This document shows positions 18,884-27,432 of a stretch of 64,000 bases of DNA, piece by piece. This DNA comes from Pseudogracilibacillus auburnensis (GTDB taxonomy: Bacteria > Bacillota > Bacilli > Bacillales > Amphibacillaceae): positions 62,001 through 126,000 of the forward strand of contig NZ_QJJQ01000002.1 in NCBI RefSeq assembly GCF_003201975.1, written 5' to 3'. Numbering within the stretch: the stretch's first letter is position 1; each line of letters starts with the position of its first letter. Under the pieces are notes generated by a model, which was not told where the DNA came from, ran no database searches, and saw only the letters and a list, made by a program, of their open reading frames with translations. A program made the translations under genes and the position numbers.

Positions 18884-19036
18884 ATGAAAAAACGTAAAAA
18901 ACAGATATTGGAAACAAATAAGAAGGATAATTCCAAAAAATATTATGATCCACCTGTTCACGAAGATGAAACGTTAAGATCTGACGTAGAGCGAAAACGT
19001 GAAGAAATTAAAAATAGCACAATAGGAGGATTTTAA
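18884..19036 (+). CDS. Small basic hydrophilic protein, unknown function
   Basis: A 50-residue protein, MKKRKKQILETNKKDNSKKY..., rich in Lys, Glu and Asp with no membrane segment. The ATG follows GGAGGGAATTTTG, a strong ribosome site, which is why I reject a longer upstream start. Its stop is directly adjacent to the TTG start of the next gene, so the two form an operon. Function is not known. Confidence 0.7.
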   Translation: MKKRKKQILETNKKDNSKKYYDPPVHEDETLRSDVERKREEIKNSTIGGF

Positions 19037-19246
19037 TTGGAAAAGAATCTTTTTCAGCAAGCAAAAGACATGATGACAAGCTTTTTGGCAAATAGTCCAG
19101 TACATGAAGGTCATCAGCATACCGAACAAGAAAAAGAAGCTGTCCGAAAAGCAATCCAAGCAGCTTATAATGAAGCAACTCCTGAAGAAAAAACTCAATT
19201 ACAACATTTTGAGCAACAATTAGAGGAGAAAATTAAATTGCATTAA
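19037..19246 (+). CDS. DUF3813-like small helical protein
   Basis: The 69-residue product starts (TTG) MEKNLFQQAKDMMTSFLANS and continues EQEKEAVRKAIQAAYNEATP then EEKTQLQHFEQQLEEKI. The NLFQQA start and the two-helix pattern resemble DUF3813, a Bacillaceae family of unknown function. AGGAGG lies eight bases before the TTG and overlaps the end of the upstream gene. Confidence 0.65.
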   Translation: MEKNLFQQAKDMMTSFLANSPVHEGHQHTEQEKEAVRKAIQAAYNEATPEEKTQLQHFEQQLEEKIKLH

Positions 19247-19334
19247 TCGCTAACTCTGCGGGTTCCCTTCATTCATTGCTTGCATAAATCCGAATTCATT
19301 TTATAAAATGATAACCGTTTTTATAAAAGCAATC

Positions 19335-19366
19335 GACCATTTCCATTATGGGAATGGTCTTTTTTC
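19335..19366 (+). terminator. Terminator after DUF3813-like gene
   Basis: GACCATTTCC / GGAATGGTC arms followed by TTTTTT on the plus strand. Confidence 0.85.
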
Positions 19367-19427
19367 ATGAAATATGATACATTTAAGATAAGTGACTAAA
19401 TAGTAATGATTTATAGGAGGGATACAA

Positions 19428-19691
19428 ATGGGAGTTAGACCTGAAGCAACACCTAATCCTAACGCAATTAAATTTACTACTGATAAAATGATTTTTGAAG
19501 GAACAAATAGTATCTCTGTCATGTCTGGTGATACGAGTGAACATGAAATTTTAAATGATTTAATGAAGTTAGATGGAGTGGATAATGTATTCGGCTATCA
19601 AAATTTCATTACCGTCAATAAGCATTTTGATGTTGAATGGGATGATTTAGTCGTTGAAGTTGTAAAAATCATGGAAGAGTATGGATACTAA
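19428..19691 (+). CDS. NifU N-terminal-like (Nfu_N) domain protein
   Basis: The 87-residue protein, MGVRPEATPNPNAIKFTTDK..., matches the Nfu N-terminal domain (TPNPNAIKF signature, then EHEILNDLMKLDGVDNVFGY and DFITVNK-like FITVNKHFDVEWDDL). No CxxC metal site is present, so it is not itself an iron-sulfur scaffold. Single-domain proteins of this kind are common in Bacillaceae and their role is unclear. AGGAGG precedes the ATG. Confidence 0.85.
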   Translation: MGVRPEATPNPNAIKFTTDKMIFEGTNSISVMSGDTSEHEILNDLMKLDGVDNVFGYQNFITVNKHFDVEWDDLVVEVVKIMEEYGY

Positions 19692-19712
19692 ATACATATA
19701 GAACGAAACCTT

Positions 19713-19738
19713 GGGCGACAATCATCTGTCGTCTTTTT
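19713..19738 (+). terminator. Terminator after Nfu_N gene
   Basis: GGCGACA / TGTCGTC arms followed by TTTTT. Confidence 0.75.
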
Positions 19739-19744
19739 ATTTGT

Positions 19745-20040
19745 CTGCTGTAGCAAATTTCAAGCTTCTTTCTGCGAAAAAGTAGACTGGCCGATTGACT
19801 TTAGACAGGGGGTGTCGCCCTTATGCTCTCGGATGAAAGTCAATATTGATCCAGGATTTTGGCACATGCGTCGGCATCCCCTTAGGAAAGAGCATGTTCC
19901 CTTGATCTTATGGAAAAGGAAGTCGACTAAGTTCGTCCCTTTGCGTGACAACCAATCCACCCTACTGGTAAGGTGCAAGGTAAACGTCGCTGAATGAGTG
20001 CTTGCACTTATTGTTCTTTCCCCTCCTCTTTCCGAATCGC
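19745..20040. repeat. GC-shifted non-coding element of unknown type
   Basis: About 300 bases are clearly less AT-rich than the surroundings and contain several short complementary pairs: GATTGACTTT (19795) with AAAGTCAAT (19832), and TTATGCTCT (19821) with AGAGCATGTT (19889). Open frames exist on both strands but none has a ribosome site. It may be a repeat element or a structured RNA; I do not recognise it as a known RNA family. The remaining bases up to 20232 hold only the promoter region of the next gene. Confidence 0.4.
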
Positions 20041-20232
20041 CGAACACGATATAGACGATATTGGAACATTAAAGGATTCTTTTTGTAATTGGCACAGTTC
20101 TTTCTTAGACATATCGAACAAATGATAAAAAGTTCTTTTTTCGCCATACAATTGTTATAGTTAAGTGAATTTTTATTTTTCCCCTTGTGCCTCATCACCT
20201 AAAAGCGCATGATAATTCATGAGGTGATATGT

Positions 20233-21462
20233 ATGACTAGACTTAAATCTCTCACTCACTTCCCATTTCTTTTTTTCGGATTGACGGCCATTACTGGAGT
20301 ATGGATGCGTTTTTTTATTATTTCAGGTAAAGAGTTTATTCCATACAACCACCTATTACACGGACATTCTCATATGGCCATTCTTGGATGGACTTTTTTA
20401 GCTGTATTCATTCTATTTATTAACATGAATTGGGATGAAATTATTTATAAAGGACAAGCGATTACGATCGTCTTTTCTACTGTATTTGTAACGATAATCA
20501 TGTTTTTTGCTTTTTTATATGAAGGATACGCGCTATATTCCATCATCTTTTCTACTTTACATATTGGGATTGAATATTGGGTCATCATGTTTATTTTCAT
20601 TTCATTGAAAACAATATCTACTATCCCAAAGATTGCTCAGCATTTTATAAAAGGTTCCTTATTTATGTTGTTTATTTCAACACTTGGTCCCTTTTCATTA
20701 GGTGCGATTTCTGCTCAAGGATTACGCGACTCAGTATTGTTTGATATAGCAATATATTTTTATTTACATTTTCAATACAATGGATGGTTGTATTTATTTT
20801 TGATCGGAATGTTTATAGCTTTATTAAAGAAAAAAGGGATAACTTTACGGACAAGCTTTCTGCAAGCGAGTTTTTGGATTTATATTATTTCCCTTTTCCC
20901 GGGTTTCTTTTTATCAATTTTATGGGTTGATGTCGGTTTTATCGGGATTGTTTTTGCTGTTGTTGGTGCTATTGGACAATTGCTCGGTGTTATTATCATT
21001 TGCATAGCTCTATTTCAAGTGAGGAGTCAGTTTCAACAAATATTTAGTCGTCGCATGAATCGAACATATTGTTTCATATTTGCTCTATTAATGAGTAAAA
21101 GTGTAATGGAACTTGGGCTTCTTCATCTACCATTTGCTTTACTCGTTTACGATTCACGATCTGTAGTGATCGGTTATTTACATTTAATGTTTCTTGGCTT
21201 TATTAGTATATTTATTTTAACATTATTTCAAAATATGCAGCTGCTCCAAGAATCAAGCACTTGGGTCCAAAAAGGAATGAACATTTTTTTGGCTGGTTTT
21301 CTCTTGAATGAGTTCGTTCTCTTTCTTTCCGGATATTTAACGTGGACCATAGGAAAAACTGTATGGTTCCATCACGAACTATTATTCGTGGCAAGTATCC
21401 TATTACTTTGTAGCATTGGCATCTTATGGACATCATTCGTTAAAAATAGTAGTACTGCTTAG
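20233..21462 (+). CDS. Multi-spanning membrane protein, heme-copper-oxidase/NnrS-like
   Basis: A 409-residue protein with roughly twelve hydrophobic helices. Conserved-looking polar motifs sit at helix ends: HLLHGHSHMAILGW (residues about 39-52), YFYLHFQYNGWLYLF, GYLHLMFLGF and WFHHELLF. The His pattern resembles subunit I of heme-copper oxidases/NO reductases and related NnrS-like proteins, so it may bind heme or metal in the membrane. I cannot place it in a named family with certainty. Start is the ATG at 20233 behind GAGGTGATATGT. The gene is monocistronic. Confidence 0.6.
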   Translation: MTRLKSLTHFPFLFFGLTAITGVWMRFFIISGKEFIPYNHLLHGHSHMAILGWTFLAVFILFINMNWDEIIYKGQAITIVFSTVFVTIIMFFAFLYEGYALYSIIFSTLHIGIEYWVIMFIFISLKTISTIPKIAQHFIKGSLFMLFISTLGPFSLGAISAQGLRDSVLFDIAIYFYLHFQYNGWLYLFLIGMFIALLKKKGITLRTSFLQASFWIYIISLFPGFFLSILWVDVGFIGIVFAVVGAIGQLLGVIIICIALFQVRSQFQQIFSRRMNRTYCFIFALLMSKSVMELGLLHLPFALLVYDSRSVVIGYLHLMFLGFISIFILTLFQNMQLLQESSTWVQKGMNIFLAGFLLNEFVLFLSGYLTWTIGKTVWFHHELLFVASILLLCSIGILWTSFVKNSSTA

Positions 21463-21480
21463 GTCTTTATTGTTTTTCAA

Positions 21481-21508
21481 AAAAACTACCATTTACTGGT
21501 AGTTTTTT
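21481..21508. terminator. Bidirectional terminator
   Basis: AAAAACTACCA / TGGTAGTTTTT perfect stem followed by T residues, between convergent genes. Confidence 0.9.
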
Positions 21509-21519
21509 TACTTCTCTGC

Positions 21520-23019
21520 TTATTGACGTTTTTTCTGTTTTCTACTTAATAACACGATCGCTCCAACAAAAACGATAAATACTCCAGCAACAAATCCAAT
21601 AAAGCCCCAATTAAAACCAACATTCGGCTGTATTATAAATACTTCCGCGGATTCCCGTTCCATTCCAATGAGAAATTCACCATTTTCATTTCCGCGAACG
21701 GTATCATCATGCAGTAAACCTTTTAACTGAAGGTCTGAATCAATTCCCGAAATGGTAACAACTCGGGATTCACTATCATTATTAATCGCAACATAAATTG
21801 ATTTATCATCCAATGTTCGTTTAAACAAACTTAATCCACCATCAACTGCAACTTGTTCAATATCACCATACACTAACACAGGAAATTGATCTCTTAGTGA
21901 TGCCAAACGGTCAAACACTTTTTCTAAATCAGGATCAGCACTCGTAAAATCAACAATATATTGATTTTCAGGGTAGCCTGGTCCATACATCGGCACTTCA
22001 GAACCTTGATAAATAATCGGTACACCAGGTGTTAAATACATATAAGCGAGTGCAAGTGTCCATGTTGTCACTGCATTACGCCCATTATCGGCAAAGTTAT
22101 TAGAAAAACGGGCCGTATTTATATTATCGACAAAAAGTAAATCACGATAACCTTTTTCCCTTTCCTTATGATCAAACAACTTAGAAACAGGTTCATCTGC
22201 TTTTGTAAATACATGATTCATTTCAGTGGACAACTTTTCATTTGCAACTGCATCAATCGTGTCAATTTGTAGTACATCAGCTACATCTTCATTGCCTTGT
22301 AATGTTGTAGCTAACACATAAAAATTGGGATCTTTTTCTTTTATTTCTTGTGTTAAATTTTTTAAAAATGTCGGCGAAGACTGATCAGCTGCATGTAATT
22401 TAAACCCATCAATATCCACTTCATCCATCCAATAAAGGGCGACATCGATTAAATAATCCTCAACATTTTGATTATGTTGATCCAAGACATATACATCATT
22501 AAGCCATTGGGTCGAATCGATTGGTTCGATCTCATTTTCCAGAAACCAATCTTGTTTATCCGCGTCATCTACGATTGGACTCGTTTTCGCCACATAATTC
22601 GTTACAAATTCCAAGATAACTTTCATATCTTTTTTATGTGCTTCTTCTACCAATTCTTTCAAATCATCCATCGTTCCAAATTCTTCTTCCACTGAATAAA
22701 AGTCTTCAATCCAATATCCATGATATCCTTTTTTAGCATTCTCCATTATTGGAGATAAAGATACCACTGTTATTCCAAACTCCTGCAGCGAATCAAGTTT
22801 CATCGTCACTCCTTGAATATCTCCCCCATTATAAGTAAATGGGTCATGAATATCGACTTGATCACTAGGAGCTTGACTTCCATTATTAAAGCGATCAACT
22901 AAAATATCGTAAATAATTTCTTCCGGAAGCGTCGATTCATTTTCAGCGTTCACTTGCGCAGGAAAAGTAGCAAATAGTAGAAATGGAATGGCGAATAGCG
23001 ATATAAATATTTTTTTCAT
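21520..23019 (-). CDS. Membrane-anchored GH13 (alpha-amylase-like) protein lacking catalytic residues
   Basis: The 499-residue exported protein has an N-terminal signal peptide (MKKIFISLFAIPFLLFATF, AQVNA cleavage), a GH13 TIM-barrel and a C-terminal helix followed by RKQKKRQ, so it is held on the outer face of the membrane. The four GH13 signature regions are recognisable but altered: region I reads EFVTNY instead of DxVxNH, region II DGFKLHAAD instead of DGFRxDxxxH (nucleophile Asp replaced by His), region III LATTLQG with no acid/base Glu, and region IV FVDNINTARF in place of FVDNHDTxRF. The fold is kept but hydrolysis is very unlikely; a glycan-binding or cell-envelope role is inferred. 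Start is the ATG behind CGGAG. Confidence 0.88.
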   Translation of the reverse strand: MKKIFISLFAIPFLLFATFPAQVNAENESTLPEEIIYDILVDRFNNGSQAPSDQVDIHDPFTYNGGDIQGVTMKLDSLQEFGITVVSLSPIMENAKKGYHGYWIEDFYSVEEEFGTMDDLKELVEEAHKKDMKVILEFVTNYVAKTSPIVDDADKQDWFLENEIEPIDSTQWLNDVYVLDQHNQNVEDYLIDVALYWMDEVDIDGFKLHAADQSSPTFLKNLTQEIKEKDPNFYVLATTLQGNEDVADVLQIDTIDAVANEKLSTEMNHVFTKADEPVSKLFDHKEREKGYRDLLFVDNINTARFSNNFADNGRNAVTTWTLALAYMYLTPGVPIIYQGSEVPMYGPGYPENQYIVDFTSADPDLEKVFDRLASLRDQFPVLVYGDIEQVAVDGGLSLFKRTLDDKSIYVAINNDSESRVVTISGIDSDLQLKGLLHDDTVRGNENGEFLIGMERESAEVFIIQPNVGFNWGFIGFVAGVFIVFVGAIVLLSRKQKKRQ

Positions 23020-23110
23020 CATTAGCACTCCGAATCATTTGTAGTAGTAGAAAAACTCCTGTTTTTATTTAAAAACGTACTTGTCCTCATGGAACAACAT
23101 TCCTATTTGA

Positions 23111-23139
23111 AAAAAAGACTATCCTACCAAAAGGATAGC
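23111..23139 (-). terminator. Terminator after yisL
   Basis: ACTATCCT / AGGATAGC arms; read on the minus strand it is followed by a run of T residues. Confidence 0.85.
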
Positions 23140-23156
23140 CTTTAACAACGTTTTTC

Positions 23157-23513
23157 TTAAGGAAGAATTCCTAAAGGTAAGCGACCAAACCCGAGAATAA
23201 TAGCTATTAAAGCCGCGACTACAAACTGAATCCAAAAGGCTTTTGTCGGCTTTCCTTTATTCGTTCGAACTGTAATCATTTCCATTGCAACAATAGCCCA
23301 TAATCCAGCAATCACTTTAATAATTAATTCACCAGAGATACTGCTATAAGAAGCAAATAAACTTCCCCCAGAATATAAAATAAGTAAATAATCAAGTCGT
23401 AAAATCATGTGAAGAATTTTTCCAGGTTTCGTTTTGCCGGATTTATAAAATGCAGTTACGACGAATAATAAAATAAACGCTAGAACCCAAGCAGTAATAT
23501 GTAAATGTGCCAA
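23157..23513 (-). CDS. yisL: YisL family membrane protein (DUF1516)
   Basis: The 118-residue integral membrane protein, MAHLHITAWVLAFILLFVVT..., has four helices and the family segments ILHMILRLDYLLILYSGGSLF and GLWAIVAMEMITVRTNKGK. It matches YisL/DUF1516 of unknown function. The start is TTG behind GGGAGATAAAAAAA. It precedes the GH13 gene on the same strand but a terminator separates them. Confidence 0.9.
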   Translation of the reverse strand: MAHLHITAWVLAFILLFVVTAFYKSGKTKPGKILHMILRLDYLLILYSGGSLFASYSSISGELIIKVIAGLWAIVAMEMITVRTNKGKPTKAFWIQFVVAALIAIILGFGRLPLGILP

Positions 23514-23734
23514 TTTTTTTATCTCCCTTCCTCTAAAGTAATATCGTGTATAGCAATATTATTGGTATAATGTACCTTTGCATTATATCATGTACATCAT
23601 TCAAATTCATTAAATATACATCATGGTTAAAGCATAAAAGGTACATTTTTAAAGAAGTTTGGCAAAATGGTGAAACACTTGCTAAATGTATTGACCTTAT
23701 TCTGATGAAAATCTAATATGTTATTTTTTCGGGC

Positions 23735-24115
23735 ATTCGCATTATCAGATGGAAGTTTACTTTTATAGGAAGTACTAGCCTATGCGGGAAAGCTGAGACC
23801 CTGCAGGAGGTAACGATGAAGCGGCTCAGCACTCGCCTGCGGAAAGCATGCGCCTGACGGCTTTGAGAAAGTGCTAGATGAGGTCCCACTAGCCGTAACC
23901 TGAAGAAGCTCATCACACCACCTAGTCGGCTAAAGGCATCACGTCCTGGGACTGCGCCCACTCGTCCTATCGAAAAGAGTTTGGGACTGCGCTAAATGCT
24001 CGTCCCATCGAAAAGAGTTTGCACTTACGCTCATTTCACCATAAAGATTTGTGACCTGTGCGCCACTAGTACGTCCTGTCCATCATGGAAAGCAAATATA
24101 TTCTATTTGCGGTAG
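23735..24115. repeat. Mosaic intergenic repeat
   Basis: The segment holds two copies of a GGGACTGCGC...CTCGTCC unit followed by ATCGAAAAGAGTTTG, and a run of paired segments such as AGCTGAGACCCTGCAGGAGG. The GTTTGCACTT...GGGAC core recurs inverted at 36900-36980. It is part of a scattered mosaic repeat family and does not encode a protein; an 82-codon frame inside it has no ribosome site. Bases 23514-23734 and 24116-24280 are otherwise plain AT-rich spacers. Confidence 0.6.
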
Positions 24116-24280
24116 GATAGATAGAAGCGCTTATTTTCCCCTTCTTTTATGAATACCCATTTTCTTCTTGGCAATTTAAAAAACAGGGGACAGCATTGTA
24201 AAATGAAGGAAAGTTTCCTTCTTATTTGTTATAAAAACTGCTATACTTGAAGCATCAATCTTATATGACGGAGGGATCTT

Positions 24281-25474
24281 ATGATACAAACAAGTGAAAC
24301 AGTTATCCGGCAAACTGAAAATTTCGGAGCGAATAATTATATGCCGCTTCCGATTGTTGTACATAAAGCAAAAGGTATTTGGGTAGAGGATCCTGAGGGG
24401 AATAAATATATGGATCTACTTAGTGCCTATTCCGCTGTAAACCAAGGACATTGTCACCCCAAAATCATTGCAGCATTAAAAGAACAAGCGGATCGTGCCA
24501 CACTGACATCGAGAGCTTTTCATAATGATCAACTTGGACCATGGTATGAAAAAGTATGTACATTAACGAAAAAAGATATGGCTTTGCCGATGAATACTGG
24601 TGCAGAGGCAGTTGAAACAGCTATTAAAACAGCTAGGCGATGGGCATACGATGTAAAAGGCGTTCGGGAAAATCAAGCGGAAATTATCGCTTGTATCGAT
24701 AATTTCCATGGTAGAACGATGGCAGCTGTTTCTTTATCATCTGATCCTGATAATAAACGTGGCTTCGGTCCATTGCTTCCAGGCTTTAAAGTTATCCCAT
24801 ACGGAGATATCGATGCATTAAAAGAAGCGATAACGGAAAACACAGCTGGATTTTTATTGGAACCAATTCAAGGCGAAGCTGGCGTCAATATTCCACCTGA
24901 AGGATTTTTAAAAGAAGCATATGAAGTTTGTAATGAAAATAATGTGTTATTTATTGCTGATGAAATCCAAGCTGGGCTTGGTAGAAGTGGGAAGCTGTTC
25001 GCATGTGATTGGGAAAATGTTGAACCAGATATAATTATTTTAGGAAAAGCACTTGGTGGTGGAGTCTTCCCTATTTCATGTGTCGTCGCTAACAAAGATA
25101 TTCTCGGTGTGTTTAACCCTGGCTCACATGGATCAACTTTTGGAGGAAACCCTCTAGCATGTGCCGTTTCTATTGCAGCACTCGATGTCATTATAGATGA
25201 AAAGTTACCTGAAAAGTCACAAGAACTGGGTGAATATTTTAAAGGGGAATTACAAAAGATCACAAACCCAATAATTAAAGAAGTGCGTGGAAAGGGATTA
25301 TTTATTGGCATGGAACTGACAGAACCGGCCCGCCCTTACTGTGAAGCATTAAAAGATAAAGGACTTTTATGTAAAGAAACTCATGAAAATGTGATACGTT
25401 TTGCCCCACCATTAATCATTGAAAAAGCTGATATTAACTGGGCCTTACAAAAAATAAATGAAGTTTTAGGTTAA
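24281..25474 (+). CDS. rocD: Ornithine aminotransferase
   Basis: This PLP enzyme converts ornithine and 2-oxoglutarate to glutamate semialdehyde and glutamate in arginine catabolism or proline formation. The 397-residue product is full length, with [17 protein letters not shown] near residue 47, the aspartate of PLP contact in [14 protein letters not shown], the Schiff-base lysine in [14 protein letters not shown], and [14 protein letters not shown]. Start is the ATG after ACGGAGGG. The gene stands alone with its own terminator; no roc cluster is visible. Confidence 0.95.
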   Translation: MIQTSETVIRQTENFGANNYMPLPIVVHKAKGIWVEDPEGNKYMDLLSAYSAVNQGHCHPKIIAALKEQADRATLTSRAFHNDQLGPWYEKVCTLTKKDMALPMNTGAEAVETAIKTARRWAYDVKGVRENQAEIIACIDNFHGRTMAAVSLSSDPDNKRGFGPLLPGFKVIPYGDIDALKEAITENTAGFLLEPIQGEAGVNIPPEGFLKEAYEVCNENNVLFIADEIQAGLGRSGKLFACDWENVEPDIIILGKALGGGVFPISCVVANKDILGVFNPGSHGSTFGGNPLACAVSIAALDVIIDEKLPEKSQELGEYFKGELQKITNPIIKEVRGKGLFIGMELTEPARPYCEALKDKGLLCKETHENVIRFAPPLIIEKADINWALQKINEVLG

Positions 25475-25489
25475 TAATGATTCGTGGCG

Positions 25490-25512
25490 GCTAAGATAAC
25501 TTTAGCTTTTTT
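25490..25512 (+). terminator. Terminator after rocD
   Basis: GCTAA / TTAGC stem followed by TTTTTT. A larger alternative pairing with TATCTTGGCT at 25521 exists. Confidence 0.65.
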
Positions 25513-25611
25513 ACTGCTTTTATCTTGGCTGTCGCATCGAATGAATTGCGGCAGCCAAATTTTTGAACATAGATGAAAGCGTATTTTTTTGCAAAGAAAT
25601 GGAGGATTCAG

Positions 25612-26589
25612 ATGAGAAAGAAAGTAATAGTTGTAAATAGGCTGGAGAAAGAAGTTTTAGATGGGTTAAAGGAAAAATGTGATGTGACATATTTTTCAAC
25701 TTCTTCTCCACTGATGGATGATAATTTTAAAACAGCTTTAGCAAGTGCAGAAGGTATTATTGGATTAGGATTGCCTGTTAATAATGAATTACTAGATTTG
25801 GCACCAAACGTAAAAATCATTAGTAATGTTTCTGTTGGGTATAATAATTTAGATATCGATGAGATGACAAAACGAGGTATTATGGCGACCAATACACCTG
25901 ATGTGCTAACAGATACGGTAGCAGATACAATGTTCGGTCTTTTGCTAGCAACAGCAAGACGAATGCCCGAACTTGACCAATATGTAAAAACTCGTCAATG
26001 GAAAGCTGATCTATCTGCAGATTTTTACGGTGTAGATGTCCATCATAAAACATTAGGAATTATTGGAATGGGGAAAATTGGTTTTGCGATCGCACACCGA
26101 GCTCATCATGGTTTTCATATGAATATTTTATATCATAACCGTTCGAAAAAGCCAGAAGCTGAGGCCAACGTAAATGCTTCATACCGAAAGCTTGACGATC
26201 TTTTAACAGAGTCTGACTATGTTCTACTCATTACACCGTTAACAAAAGAAACGCAAGGAATGCTTACTTTACGTGAATTTAAATTAATGAAAAAAACTGG
26301 AATCTTTATTAATGGGTCCCGTGGTCATACGATTGTTGAAAAAGATTTAATTACGGCATTACAAACGAAAGAAATTGCCGCCGCAGGACTTGATGTATTT
26401 GAAAAAGAGCCAATTGAACCCGATAATCCCTTACTAGATATGCCAAATGTTGTAACGTTGCCACATATCGGTTCATCTACCTATGAAACAGAATTAAAAA
26501 TGTCCAAGCTTGCCTGTGAGAACTTACTCGCTGGGCTCAATAATGAAAAGCCACCTAGCTTAATTAACGAATCTGTTTGGAAAGGATAA
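25612..26589 (+). CDS. D-isomer-specific 2-hydroxyacid dehydrogenase
   Basis: A 325-residue NAD(P)-dependent reductase of the glyoxylate/hydroxypyruvate/2-ketogluconate reductase group. The Rossmann nucleotide loop is LGIIGMGKIGFAIAHRAHHG, and the catalytic Arg (NGSRGHTIVE), Glu (GLDVFEKEP) and His (TLPHIGSSTYE) are all visible. GLPVNNELLDLAPNVKIISN is the usual substrate-domain segment. The start at 25612 follows GGAGGATTCAG; an upstream frame extension is not supported. Exact substrate is not readable from sequence. Confidence 0.9.
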   Translation: MRKKVIVVNRLEKEVLDGLKEKCDVTYFSTSSPLMDDNFKTALASAEGIIGLGLPVNNELLDLAPNVKIISNVSVGYNNLDIDEMTKRGIMATNTPDVLTDTVADTMFGLLLATARRMPELDQYVKTRQWKADLSADFYGVDVHHKTLGIIGMGKIGFAIAHRAHHGFHMNILYHNRSKKPEAEANVNASYRKLDDLLTESDYVLLITPLTKETQGMLTLREFKLMKKTGIFINGSRGHTIVEKDLITALQTKEIAAAGLDVFEKEPIEPDNPLLDMPNVVTLPHIGSSTYETELKMSKLACENLLAGLNNEKPPSLINESVWKG

Positions 26590-26943
26590 GCACCTAATTG
26601 TACATATTTCCTGAGATAAAAGTCTCGATCGGCTCAACTTCGCCATCATCGTTTTTAATTTATCCTATTTTCTCAAAAGTCGTTCCGTCTTCGTGCGGGG
26701 CGATTTTTTATATAAGGTTTATATGGGAAGTTATCCACAATGATTATAAGGGTATAATTATATGTTAGTTGCACCATAAAACCCGGAAACAGCACATAAT
26801 TGAATATTTCAACACATAAAAGAATTTCTCGGTACATAAGGCACAACTTTCGCCTAAACAATACATAAGTGGGTTCTGTGATAAGGTAATGCTTCTTCGA
26901 TGATAAAAACAATTCATTACGTTTTGTTAGGTAAAAGTAAAAA
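26590..26943. other. Gene-free interval with a TTCG-loop hairpin
   Basis: This 350-base interval between convergent genes holds the terminator at 26680-26709 and an isolated TTATCCACA (26731-26739), which resembles a DnaA box but is single. No gene is supported. Confidence 0.5.
26680..26709 (+). terminator. TTCG-loop terminator
   Basis: TCGTTCCGTC and TGCGGGGCGA pair (with GU pairs) around TTCG and are followed by TTTTTT, about 90 bases after the dehydrogenase gene. Confidence 0.75.
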
Positions 26944-26975
26944 GTAGGCAGAGAATCGAATTCTCTACCTGCTTT
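26944..26975. terminator. Terminator after cheY
   Basis: GTAGGCAGAGAA / TTCTCTACCTGC arms (one mismatch) with flanking A/T runs, immediately past the cheY stop on the minus strand. Confidence 0.82.
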
Positions 26976-27332
26976 TTATAGTGCTTTTTCAATTGCTTCT
27001 TTTATTCGGTCATGTGTAAATGGTTTCACGATAAAATCTTGAGCACCTGCTTGGATCGCTTCTAAGACCATTCCTTGTTGTCCCATTGCAGAACACATAA
27101 TGATTTTTACGTCTGGATCGGTCTTTCTTATTTCTTTGACTGCATCTGTGCCACTCATTTCTGGCATCGTAATATCCATTGTAATCATATCTGGATTTAA
27201 CTCATTGTTTTTTTCAACTGCTTCTAAGCCATTTGTTGCTTCCCCAACCACTTCATGTCCTAACTTCGTCACTATATCTTTTAATTGCATGCGCATGAAA
27301 GCAGCGTCATCTGTTATTAATATTTTAGCCAT
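26976..27332 (-). CDS. cheY: Chemotaxis response regulator CheY
   Basis: The 118-residue single-domain receiver has the acidic pair D8-D9, phospho-acceptor D53 in MITMDITMPEMSG, the conserved Ser in IIMCSAMGQQG and Lys in FIVKPFTHDR. The sequence is of the Bacillus CheY type that acts on the flagellar switch. It stands alone outside a flagellar operon, which is unusual for cheY but fits a displaced or second copy. ATG follows AAAGGGAG. Confidence 0.9.
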   Translation of the reverse strand: MAKILITDDAAFMRMQLKDIVTKLGHEVVGEATNGLEAVEKNNELNPDMITMDITMPEMSGTDAVKEIRKTDPDVKIIMCSAMGQQGMVLEAIQAGAQDFIVKPFTHDRIKEAIEKAL

Positions 27333-27432
27333 GTTTTTCTCCCTTTTGTCCTAGTACGTTCATACTACTCAATAGTAATCGATTTACTTCTATAATTCAA
27401 ATGATTTTTCCTCGATTCTTTATGAATCGCTC

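Noticed and set aside
19760-20047. 95-codon minus-strand frame
   Set aside because: No ribosome site and both strands are open; the region looks non-coding.
23713-23961. 82-codon minus-strand frame
   Set aside because: Lies wholly inside a repeat with no ribosome site.
23880-24030. Possible CRISPR array from repeated GGGAC...GAAAAGAG units
   Set aside because: Only two irregular units, spacing not constant, no cas genes.
26731-26739. TTATCCACA as a DnaA box/origin
   Set aside because: Single boxes here and at 44606 only; no cluster, no dnaA or dnaN nearby.
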